From assembly GCA_023398855.1 (NCBI GenBank), contig JAEWRS010000292.1:1-5374 (forward strand): 5,374 bases of DNA. The letters are read 5' to 3'. Shown piece by piece: positions 1 to 5,184 of the stretch; the stretch's first letter is position 1; each line of letters starts with the position of its first letter. The position numbers and the translations under genes are program-made. Below the pieces are notes generated by a model that saw nothing but the letters and a program-made list of their open reading frames with translations, was not told where the DNA came from and searched no databases. Origin of the DNA: Bacillota bacterium (lineage in GTDB: Bacteria; Bacillota; Clostridia; Lachnospirales; Lachnospiraceae).

Positions 1-227
1 ATATCCAGCTGCGCAGCACCCCCATTCCCCTCGCGCTTTTAATCAACACCGCTAATGCCTTTGACTGCGATATCTTTATTGACTACGGTTTAACAAAGGT
101 AAATGTCAAGGACTACGCCGAGATGAAAAAGGGACTAAACACGCAGAACCGGAACTTACAATTTAATTTTGACGGCATAGATGAACTGGCCGCCGAAGGA
201 CGGATCGAGATGTTATTTTTGCCGTGA
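1..227 (+). CDS. HPr-like (PTS phosphocarrier family) protein, 3' end, active-site His absent
   Basis: This is the last 74 codons of a gene whose start lies outside the window; the frame begins at base 3 and ends with TGA at 225-227. The translation follows the HPr fold pattern: a helix-like NTANAF stretch (residues 15-20 of the fragment), then DCDIFIDYG and KVNVKDY matching the HPr pattern 'TASKFDADI...VNLKSI', and a late FDGIDELAAEG matching 'ASGADENDAL'. HPr proteins carry phosphate from enzyme I to sugar-specific EII proteins through His15 in the motif HARP. Here the aligned stretch reads TPIP (residues 6-9), so Thr replaces His and Ile replaces Arg17. The regulatory Ser46 position aligns with Lys43. 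The protein is therefore probably not a phosphocarrier and may be a regulatory or structural paralogue. The fold assignment is by eye and moderately secure; the missing 5' end could carry another domain. Confidence 0.6.
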   Translation, partial: IQLRSTPIPLALLINTANAFDCDIFIDYGLTKVNVKDYAEMKKGLNTQNRNLQFNFDGIDELAAEGRIEMLFLP

Positions 228-261
228 TCTGTCAGAAAGGAACCTTTATGAGCCATCATCT

Positions 262-307
262 AAAAGAGAGTTGATCTCCGCGCAAAGCGAATGATCAACT
301 CTCTTTT
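262..307. terminator. bidirectional rho-independent terminator between convergent genes
   Basis: Bases 262-276 (AAAAGAGAGTTGATC) are perfectly reverse-complementary to 293-307, giving a 15-bp stem with a 16-nt loop that itself holds a small CGC/GCG pairing. On the plus strand the stem ends in four T residues and an AT-rich tail. On the minus strand the mirrored A-run becomes a T-run. The site lies 34 nt after the HPr-like stop codon and about 10 nt after the uppP stop codon, the expected place for a shared terminator of convergent genes. Confidence 0.85.
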
Positions 308-317
308 CATATATTTA

Positions 318-1151
318 TTAACCCAGAATGGCCGTTACAATAAAGTATAAAAATACTACCGCTCCCAGGACGATTCTGTAATATCCGAAGAATTTAAAAT
401 CATGCTGTCTGATATATCCCATTAAAAACTTAATAGAATAGACAGAAACCACAAAAGCCACCACCATGCCTAAAACCAGATAGAATATCTGGGGACCGGT
501 AAAGCTCAGACCAAATTTCATGATCTTTAAAAAACTTGCTCCAAACATGATCGGAATCCCAAGGAAAAAGGAAAACTCTGCAGAAGCTGCTCTGGAGCAT
601 CCCAGGATCATGGCCCCCAGTATGGTGGAACCGGAGCGGGATGTGCCGGGGATCAGGGCCAACAGCTGGAATAAGCCGATCCATAGAGCCGTCTGGTAAG
701 AAATATCCCCCACCTTCTGCACATCAAAACTCCTGTACTGGTTCCTGTTCTCAATCACAATAAACAGCACGCCATAGAGGATTAAGGTCACCGCTACCAC
801 ATAGCCGTTCATCAGATATTCTTCTAGAATATCATCCACCAGAAACCCGATCACAGCGGCCGGGATACAAGCCAGAACAATCTTGGACCAGAGAACCAGG
901 GTAGCCTGCTTCTGAGCCGGTTTTTTTCTGGCCGAAAAAGGATTGAGCTTTTCAAAATACAGGACCAGTACCGCCAGGATCGCCCCTAACTGAATCACCA
1001 CAAGAAACATATTTTTAAAGGCAGAGGGCTGATTTAAATGGATGATTTCATCCACCAGGATCATATGCCCAGTACTGCTTATAGGAAGCCACTCCGTAAA
1101 GCCCTCCACAATTCCAAGTACAACTACTTTTAAAATCTCAACGATATTCAT
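318..1151 (-). CDS. uppP: undecaprenyl-diphosphatase (UppP/BacA)
   Basis: A 277-residue polytopic membrane protein of the BacA family. It dephosphorylates undecaprenyl pyrophosphate to undecaprenyl phosphate, recycling the lipid carrier for peptidoglycan and other envelope polymers; family members can confer bacitracin resistance. Both signature regions are present. The N-terminal one is [14 protein letters not shown] at residues 16-29, with the expected acidic residues E16 and E20 and H29. The second is PGTSRSGST at 168-176, with the catalytic-type R172. Many hydrophobic segments span the protein, and the length matches the family norm (about 265-280). The ATG at 1151 fits the family N terminus and has an AGGGG ribosome binding site (1159-1163) 7 nt upstream. 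It is the last gene of the hisH-hisF-ung-uppP run, 18 bp after ung, and ends at the bidirectional terminator. Not the PAP2-type UppP. Confidence 0.97.
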   Translation of the reverse strand: MNIVEILKVVVLGIVEGFTEWLPISSTGHMILVDEIIHLNQPSAFKNMFLVVIQLGAILAVLVLYFEKLNPFSARKKPAQKQATLVLWSKIVLACIPAAVIGFLVDDILEEYLMNGYVVAVTLILYGVLFIVIENRNQYRSFDVQKVGDISYQTALWIGLFQLLALIPGTSRSGSTILGAMILGCSRAASAEFSFFLGIPIMFGASFLKIMKFGLSFTGPQIFYLVLGMVVAFVVSVYSIKFLMGYIRQHDFKFFGYYRIVLGAVVFLYFIVTAILG

Positions 1152-1169
1152 TCCTTTACCCCTGTCTTA

Positions 1170-1844
1170 TCATATATTTTCAATCTGCCAGTCAATAGGC
1201 TCCAGCCCATTGTCTTTTAAATAGGCATTGGTCCTGCTGAAATGCCTGCAGCCAAAAAATCCCCTGTAAGCGGAAAGAGGGCTGGGGTGAGGTGCTTCCA
1301 GGATCAAGTGCTTTGGATTTGTCAGCATGGCCTTCTTACTCTGGGCCGGGCGTCCCCATAAAAGGAACACCATGGGCCGGTCCTGCTCATTTAAGATCTT
1401 AATGGCTGCGTCCGTAAAAGTCTCCCAACCCATCCTCTGGTGGGAATTGGCCGCATGGGCCCGCACGGTCAGCACTGTGTTAAGCAGCATGACTCCCTGG
1501 TCAGACCATTTCTTTAAATATCCGTTATTTGGAATCTCACAGCCTAAGTCATCCCGAAGTTCCTGATAAATGTTCACAAGAGACGGAGGGATCTCCACAT
1601 CAGGCTTCACGGAAAAACATAGTCCATGGGCCTGCCCATGATTGTGATAAGGATCCTGCCCCAAAATCACTGCTTTCACATTGGAAAGAGGTGTGAACTG
1701 AAACGCATTGAAAATGTCGTTCGGATCAGGAAAGACCTTAGCCGCTTCATATTCACGCTTCACCTTTTGATAAAGTTCCCTGTAATATGGCTTTTTAAAC
1801 TCTTCGCTTAAAGGTTCCAGCCAATCATTCTCAATTGCTCCCAT
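1170..1844 (-). CDS. ung: uracil-DNA glycosylase, family 1
   Basis: A 224-residue cytosolic family-1 uracil-DNA glycosylase that excises uracil arising from cytosine deamination or dUTP incorporation and starts base-excision repair. The motifs, in order, are the water-activating loop GQDPYH at 62-67 with catalytic D64, the uracil-specificity LLNTVLTV at 120-127 with N122, the LLWG strand at 161-164, and the DNA-intercalation loop HPSPLSA at 186-192 with H186 and L190. Numbering nearly coincides with the E. coli enzyme, so it looks fully active. The frame is open to a GTG at 1877, but the ATG at 1844 is preferred: AAAGGAG (1850-1856) sits 5 nt upstream of it, and the resulting length matches the family (about 220-230). 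It lies 61 bp after hisF and 18 bp before uppP in the same orientation, so it is probably cotranscribed. Confidence 0.97.
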   Translation of the reverse strand: MGAIENDWLEPLSEEFKKPYYRELYQKVKREYEAAKVFPDPNDIFNAFQFTPLSNVKAVILGQDPYHNHGQAHGLCFSVKPDVEIPPSLVNIYQELRDDLGCEIPNNGYLKKWSDQGVMLLNTVLTVRAHAANSHQRMGWETFTDAAIKILNEQDRPMVFLLWGRPAQSKKAMLTNPKHLILEAPHPSPLSAYRGFFGCRHFSRTNAYLKDNGLEPIDWQIENI

Positions 1845-1865
1845 TTTCTCTCCTTTATCTTTTTG

Positions 1866-1908
1866 GGGAATTCCCACTTTTGTATTCTGAAATTAAGGCT
1901 TTGCCTTA
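1866..1908 (-). other. small hairpin and palindrome in the hisF-ung spacer
   Basis: TAAGGC (1894-1899) and GCCTTA (1903-1908) form a perfect 6-bp stem with a 3-nt loop that starts on the hisF stop codon. Just downstream in transcript direction is the perfect palindrome GGGAATTCCC (1866-1875). No T-run follows the hairpin, so it is a poor intrinsic terminator. It could be an RNA processing or stability element, or chance. This is the longest spacer within the hisH-uppP run. Confidence 0.25.
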
Positions 1909-2667
1909 CATTCTCACCGGTACTCCCATTTCATTCAAATATTGTTTTAAATCCATGATTTCCAGCTCTTTATAATGGAACAGAGAAGCAGCCAATGCTG
2001 CATCTGCCTTTCCTGCTGTCAGGGCATGGTAAAAATGCTCCTTGGTACCTGCACCTCCTGAGGCAATCACCGGTACAGATACCTGGTCCCCGATGATACG
2101 GTTTAGTTCATCATCATATCCTGCCTTTGTTCCGTCACAATCCATACTGGTAAGGAGGATCTCCCCTGCTCCCATACGGTCTGCCTTCCTGGCCCATTCC
2201 ACCGCATCAAGTCCTGTGTCAATCCGGCCTCCATTCTTATATACGTTCCAGCCGCTTCCATCTGCCCTCCTTCTGGCATCAATGGCAACTACCACGCACT
2301 GGCTTCCGAATTTACCGGCCGCATCAGAGATCAGCCGGGGAGTATTGATGGCAGAAGAATTAATGGATATCTTATCCGCACCTTCTCTTAAAAGCATTCT
2401 AAAATCTTCCACCGTGCGGATCCCTCCGCCTACGGTAAAGGGGATAAACACCTTTTCCGCCACCCGTCTCACCATCTCCACCACTGTATTGCGATGATCA
2501 GAGGAAGCGGTAATATCAAGAAACACCAACTCATCGGCACCGGCCTTATCATAAGCGGCAGCAATCTCCACCGGGTCTCCGGCATCCATTAAATTCACGA
2601 AATTTACACCCTTTACAACTCTTCCGTCCATGACATCCAGGCATGGAATGATTCTCTTTGTAAGCAT
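1906..2667 (-). CDS. hisF: imidazole glycerol phosphate synthase, cyclase subunit HisF
   Basis: A 253-residue (beta/alpha)8-barrel cyclase. With ammonia supplied by HisH it converts PRFAR into imidazole-glycerol phosphate and AICAR, linking histidine and purine biosynthesis. The N terminus RIIPCLDV carries catalytic D11, and AIDARR at 129-134 carries catalytic D130. The two phosphate-binding glycine stretches are VGGGIR (79-84) and ASGGAG (202-207). [14 protein letters not shown] (172-185) is the conserved late-barrel segment. Length and start match the family. The ATG has a strong AGGAGG (2674-2679) 6 nt upstream, and this site overlaps the hisH TAG stop codon, so translation of the two subunits is probably coupled. 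No active-site residue appears to be missing. Confidence 0.98.
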   Translation of the reverse strand: MLTKRIIPCLDVMDGRVVKGVNFVNLMDAGDPVEIAAAYDKAGADELVFLDITASSDHRNTVVEMVRRVAEKVFIPFTVGGGIRTVEDFRMLLREGADKISINSSAINTPRLISDAAGKFGSQCVVVAIDARRRADGSGWNVYKNGGRIDTGLDAVEWARKADRMGAGEILLTSMDCDGTKAGYDDELNRIIGDQVSVPVIASGGAGTKEHFYHALTAGKADAALAASLFHYKELEIMDLKQYLNEMGVPVRM

Positions 2668-2677
2668 CCGGCACCTC

Positions 2678-3286
2678 CTAAGTCAGCTCAATGAAATTTT
2701 TTAAAATCTTTAAACCAGTATCGCTGCTCTTTTCCGGATGGAATTGACAGGCAAAAAGATTCCCCCGTTCCACTGATGCTCCGAACGTAACCCCATACAT
2801 GGAAGATGCGGCCACATCAGATTCCCTGCCCGCTTCTAAATAATATGAATGGACAAAATACACATATGCCCCTGATTCAATCCCTTTAAAAAGTCTCGCA
2901 CCAGGCTTAATATCCAGACGGTTCCAACCCATGTGCGGGACTTTAAGCCCCGGCATATCAGGAAATCTCACAATCTTTCCGGGAAGCAGGGAAAGCCCGC
3001 TCACACCCTGGCATTCCTCGCTGCTTTCAAAGAAAAGCTGCAGTCCCAGGCATATTCCAAGAAATGGGGTTCCCTTTGAAACCACCTGATGGATCACATC
3101 CACCAGACCATATTGATGGAGCTTTTCCATTGCATCCCCAAAGGAGCCTACGCCCGGGAGAATCACCTTGTCGGCAGAAAGGAGGAGCTCCTTGTCCCGG
3201 CTGATCACGGGTTGAGCTCCCAGTGCGGTAAGAGCCTTCTCCACACTTTTCAAGTTTCCAGCATCATAGTCGATTATCGCAATCAT
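2678..3286 (-). CDS. hisH: imidazole glycerol phosphate synthase, glutamine amidotransferase subunit HisH
   Basis: A 202-residue class-I (triad) glutamine amidotransferase that hydrolyses glutamine and channels ammonia to the HisF barrel. The N terminus [14 protein letters not shown] is typical of HisH. PGVGSFGD at 44-51 is the oxyanion-strand motif, GICLGLQ at 77-83 contains the nucleophile C79, and CQFHPEKS at 180-187 supplies H183 and E185 of the triad. The HMGWN motif (118-122) is also typical. The frame is open to a GTG at 3295, but that codon lies inside the ribosome binding site AAGAGGTGA (3292-3300). The ATG at 3286, 5 nt after the site, is therefore the better start. hisF follows after 10 bp, and a promoter candidate lies just upstream. 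No other his genes are in the window; the pathway must be completed elsewhere. Confidence 0.97.
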   Translation of the reverse strand: MIAIIDYDAGNLKSVEKALTALGAQPVISRDKELLLSADKVILPGVGSFGDAMEKLHQYGLVDVIHQVVSKGTPFLGICLGLQLFFESSEECQGVSGLSLLPGKIVRFPDMPGLKVPHMGWNRLDIKPGARLFKGIESGAYVYFVHSYYLEAGRESDVAASSMYGVTFGASVERGNLFACQFHPEKSSDTGLKILKNFIELT

Positions 3287-3316
3287 GGCAGTCACCTCTT
3301 TACGCCTTTTTCCAAC

Positions 3317-3345
3317 ATTTTAACACAGCGTCATACAATGTACAA
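3317..3345 (-). promoter_or_regulatory. candidate sigma-A promoter for hisH-hisF-ung-uppP
   Basis: Read on the minus strand: TTGTAC (-35, 3340-3345), a 17-bp spacer, then TAAAAT (-10, 3317-3322) preceded by TGT, an extended -10 element. It lies in the 71-bp gap between the sirtuin-like gene and hisH and predicts a start of transcription about 20-25 nt before the hisH ATG. That leaves no room for a T-box or attenuator. Predicted from consensus only. Confidence 0.55.
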
Positions 3346-3357
3346 CGCAAAATGTGA

Positions 3358-3975
3358 CTATAATTTCCGAAAGAATTCCAAAGAATTTTCTAAAATCCCA
3401 TCTGCCTTCCCCTTCAAGGACTCAGGAAGCTGGGAAAAGCTTTCGTGAATCCGGTACATGTAAGCCTTCTTGTTAATTGAAACAGTCTTCTCAAAGGGCC
3501 ACCGGATAACAGTGGGGGTCTGAAATCCCACCCCCAGTTCCAGAACCAGCAGCTTCTTATTAAGAGTTCCTGCCAGCCAAGAGGTATAGGCCTTCCATTG
3601 GGGAAGATAGCCCTCTTCTATGTAATTTTCTGCCTCTATGGTATTACCTGTAAGTGCTGCACCGCAGCAGGGGCACACATCCTCCGGGATCTCTCCCAGC
3701 TCCCAGATATTCTTTGTACAGGCCTTGGAACACTGCCTCCATGTCACGTTTCCGCAGGGCGCCACCATGCGGCTTTGCTCCAGGGTGGAATGAAAAATCT
3801 CTCCATCTGTTATGGTTGTCACAATAAAAAAATCCTTTCCCTTAATGAGCCCGTCTATTTTATCGTAAAGGCTCTTGATATCCGGTGAGCCAGCTGCTTT
3901 CCATTCCTCCCCCACACCAATCAAAAGTTTTTCACAAGCCTTGATTTCTTCTAAAATCTGTTCCTTCACAGCCAT
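3358..3975 (-). CDS. short, divergent sirtuin (SIR2)-like protein with zinc-ribbon cysteines
   Basis: A 205-residue cytosolic protein resembling the macrodomain-linked class of sirtuins but shorter and degenerate. Visible sirtuin-like landmarks are a first strand LLIGVG (17-22), FIVTTITD (50-57) at the place of the NAD-binding TQNxD/TTNxD segment, a zinc-ribbon-like set C82, C86, C101 and C104 (QCSKAC... CPCC), GYLPQWKAYTSWL (122-134), and LELGVGFQTPTVIRWPFE (145-162), the late Rossmann segment. Key residues are lost: the GAGxS nucleotide loop is shortened to GVGEEW, the NAD-contacting Asn is Ile55, and the general-base position (His, or Gln in class M) aligns with C74. About 40 residues between the first loop and the TTN region are missing relative to full sirtuins. 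NAD-dependent deacylase or ADP-ribosyltransferase activity is therefore doubtful. The frame reaches a GTG at 3984, but the ATG at 3975 with AAAGGTGG (3981-3988) 5 nt upstream is the better start. The family call is by motif recognition. Confidence 0.7.
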   Translation of the reverse strand: MAVKEQILEEIKACEKLLIGVGEEWKAAGSPDIKSLYDKIDGLIKGKDFFIVTTITDGEIFHSTLEQSRMVAPCGNVTWRQCSKACTKNIWELGEIPEDVCPCCGAALTGNTIEAENYIEEGYLPQWKAYTSWLAGTLNKKLLVLELGVGFQTPTVIRWPFEKTVSINKKAYMYRIHESFSQLPESLKGKADGILENSLEFFRKL

Positions 3976-4009
3976 TTTATCCACCTTTGCATTTATTCAA
4001 TTCCCATTT

Positions 4010-4038
4010 ATTATACATCAAAGGCTATTTTAAGAAAA
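4010..4038 (-). promoter_or_regulatory. candidate promoter for the sirtuin-like gene
   Basis: On the minus strand a perfect TATAAT (4010-4015) lies about 35 nt upstream of the ATG at 3975. The corresponding -35 hexamer at 17-bp spacing is poor (TTTTCT, 4033-4038), so this is an AT-rich -10 with weak -35 support. Its -35 end lies only about 16 bp from the -35 of the divergent plus-strand promoter. Confidence 0.4.
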
Positions 4039-4054
4039 GATGGAAATTCTGTCC

Positions 4055-4084
4055 TTGCAGGCCGCCATATATTTATGCTATACT
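4055..4084 (+). promoter_or_regulatory. candidate extended -10 promoter for the DUF4430/ECF-S operon
   Basis: TTGCAG (-35, 4055-4060), an 18-bp spacer, then TATACT (-10, 4079-4084) preceded by TGC, an extended -10. Transcription would start near 4091, leaving about 107 nt of leader before the first good ribosome binding site and start. It is divergent from the sirtuin-like gene's promoter. Consensus prediction only. Confidence 0.55.
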
Positions 4085-4090
4085 AATCCA

Positions 4091-4197
4091 TGCATTTAGT
4101 CGGATTCTCCATCAGACCGGCAGGTATGGGGCCTTTGCAGTTTCCTGGTCTTTACCGGAATGCAGTTATGTCAACTTGATTCATTAGGAGACAAATA
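4091..4197 (+). promoter_or_regulatory. long 5' leader with internal inverted repeats, possible cis-regulatory RNA
   Basis: This is the stretch between the predicted transcription start and the mini-ORF. GACC (4115-4118) plus AGG (4122-4124) can pair with CCTGGTC (4144-4150), leaving a 3-nt bulge. CCGG at 4117-4120 can alternatively pair with CCGG at 4155-4158, so two mutually exclusive folds are possible. TGCAGTT occurs twice (4136-4142 and 4161-4167). I do not recognise a cobalamin, TPP, FMN, preQ1, T-box or c-di-GMP consensus. There is no clear intrinsic terminator, so any control would more likely act on translation. The regulatory role is inferred from leader length and the transporter gene downstream. 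Confidence 0.35.
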
Positions 4198-4224
4198 ATG
4201 AAAAAGGAAGTCGGCAGACTATGA
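4198..4224 (+). CDS. 8-codon mini-ORF overlapping the DUF4430 gene start
   Basis: ATG at 4198 begins MKKEVGRL and stops at TGA 4222-4224. The stop overlaps the ATG of the next gene (4221-4223) in an ATGA arrangement. It has the best ribosome binding site of this operon: AGGAG at 4186-4190 with a 7-nt spacer. The ATG at 4221 has only AAGGA (4204-4208) 12 nt away, inside the mini-ORF. This suggests that ribosomes load at 4198, terminate at 4222 and restart at 4221 (translational coupling). Alternatively, a frameshift or sequencing indel has separated the true N terminus from the main frame. No function for the peptide itself is claimed. Confidence 0.4.
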   Translation: MKKEVGRL

Positions 4225-4652
4225 ATAAGTTTAAGAGGCTTTCTCCCTTTTTAGGGGGCTGCGCCGCCATTACGGTCCTGGCACTTCTGCTAGTCGTATA
4301 TACCCTGACCAAACCGGTTCCCATGGCAGGAACAAAAAACATTTTCATTGACGTGGTATATGATAACGGAGTAACCGATCACTATCAGACCACCACAGAA
4401 GCACAGTTTCTGTCAGAAGCTCTGGAATCCGTACCGGATCTTCAAATTGAGGGAACTACGTCCCAGGATTTTGGCCTCATGATCACTACAATTAACGGAA
4501 AACGGGCAGATTACCAAAAGGACAGCGCTTACTGGGCTCTATTCTGCAACGGAGAACCCTGCAGCTACGGTGTGAGCCAGCAGGCCATCAAGGATGGAGA
4601 ACGCTATACCTTTCAGTATACTCTCTCCTCTGAGGAAAATAAAAAGTCATGA
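4221..4652 (+). CDS. membrane-anchored DUF4430 (transcobalamin C-terminal-like) protein
   Basis: A 143-residue protein with a basic N terminus (MNKFKR), one hydrophobic segment at about residues 11-28 serving as signal anchor or uncleaved signal, and an extracytoplasmic domain of about 105 residues. The C-terminal half matches the DUF4430 pattern: a TEAQFLSEALE helix (59-69), ITTINGKRAD (88-97), YWALFCNGEPCSYGVSQQ (104-121) and KDGERYTFQYT (124-134). In that family the 'YW..y.NG...GV....l.dGd...w.y' signature is the hallmark. The domain is related to the beta domain of transcobalamin-type proteins and often occurs on surface proteins. C109 and C113 flank the NGEP turn and could form a disulfide. 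The start is discussed with the overlapping mini-ORF. Its stop overlaps the ECF S-component start by ATGA, so the two are translationally coupled and probably act together in ligand uptake. The ligand is not evident from sequence. Confidence 0.75.
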   Translation: MNKFKRLSPFLGGCAAITVLALLLVVYTLTKPVPMAGTKNIFIDVVYDNGVTDHYQTTTEAQFLSEALESVPDLQIEGTTSQDFGLMITTINGKRADYQKDSAYWALFCNGEPCSYGVSQQAIKDGERYTFQYTLSSEENKKS

Positions 4653-5170
4653 AAAAGCATTTCCTGTTAACCACCAGGGAGCTGGTATTAGACGCACTGC
4701 TGTCCGCCATTTTATTTGTCAGCCATATTAGCTTGTCCGGGCTGGCAAACGTGGAACTGGTATCCCTGCTTTTAATTTTATACACCCTGGTATTTGGCAG
4801 ACACGTATGGCTTATCCTGTACGTGTTTGTCATATTGGAAGGGTTGGTTTTCGGCTTTGGCCTCTGGTGGTTTTCCTATTTATATGTGTGGCCCATTCTT
4901 CCGGCCGCCGTATTTCTCATTTACAAAAACAATGGGCCAAAGCCTTTAGGCATATCGCTGTTATCCGGGATCTTTGGAATGCTGTTCGGATTATTCTGTA
5001 CTGCTTCCTATCTCATATACGGCGGTGTCGGAGCTGCGCTCTCCTGGTGGACAGCAGGTATCCCCTATGATATCGTCCACGGAACCAGTAATTTTTTTCT
5101 GTCCCTGGTCTTGTTTCAGCCTTTATACCAACTGCTCACCTCACTGAAGCGAGGTCTTATTAATCACTAA
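4649..5170 (+). CDS. ECF transporter S component (substrate-binding membrane subunit), substrate unknown
   Basis: A 173-residue, highly hydrophobic protein with about six predicted membrane segments (roughly 11-29, 34-50, 52-71, 75-92, 99-126 and 145-166), the size and topology of an energy-coupling-factor S component. The first helix carries AxxxA (A16-A20 in LDALLSAI), the motif S components use to dock on EcfT. The region VFGFGLWWFSYLYVWP (67-82) is rich in aromatics and may line the ligand pocket. S components bind a vitamin or metal with high affinity and need EcfA, EcfA' and EcfT for transport. None of these is in the window, so this is probably a group-II S component using a shared module encoded elsewhere. 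The gene overlaps the DUF4430 gene by 4 nt, and the next gene's ribosome binding site begins directly after its stop. I cannot assign a substrate. A corrinoid link is only hinted at by the DUF4430 neighbour. Confidence 0.75.
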   Translation: MKKHFLLTTRELVLDALLSAILFVSHISLSGLANVELVSLLLILYTLVFGRHVWLILYVFVILEGLVFGFGLWWFSYLYVWPILPAAVFLIYKNNGPKPLGISLLSGIFGMLFGLFCTASYLIYGGVGAALSWWTAGIPYDIVHGTSNFFLSLVLFQPLYQLLTSLKRGLINH

Positions 5171-5184
5171 AGGAGTTTATGCTT

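Noticed and set aside
1845..1877. GTG-initiated N-terminal extension of Ung (11 extra residues)
   Set aside because: The extension is translated from the ribosome binding site of the internal ATG at 1844, and the shorter protein matches family length and numbering.
2042..2497. 151-codon open frame on the plus strand opposite hisF
   Set aside because: It lies wholly within hisF, has no ribosome binding site or recognisable domain, and its Pro/Ser/Thr-rich composition is typical of an antisense shadow.
3287..3357. His-specific T-box or attenuator upstream of hisH
   Set aside because: The gap is only 71 bp, the promoter sits within it, and there is no T-box motif, histidine-rich leader or terminator.
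4090..4179. 29-codon ORF starting at the ATG at 4090 in the leader (MHLVGFSIRP...)
   Set aside because: It starts at the predicted transcription start with no ribosome binding site, and its composition is not distinctive. A leaderless peptide cannot be excluded but has no support.
3987..4187. 66-codon open frame on the plus strand in the divergent intergenic region
   Set aside because: It has no ribosome binding site, spans both predicted promoters, and resembles no known family.
4085..4220. Cobalamin riboswitch ahead of the DUF4430/ECF-S genes
   Set aside because: I looked for the conserved B12-box (GCCACTG-type) and core GGTGMAAATCC elements and found neither.
4221..4266. Lipoprotein lipobox LGGC at residues 11-14 of the DUF4430 protein
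   Set aside because: The cysteine comes before, not after, the hydrophobic segment, so it cannot be a signal-peptidase II site.
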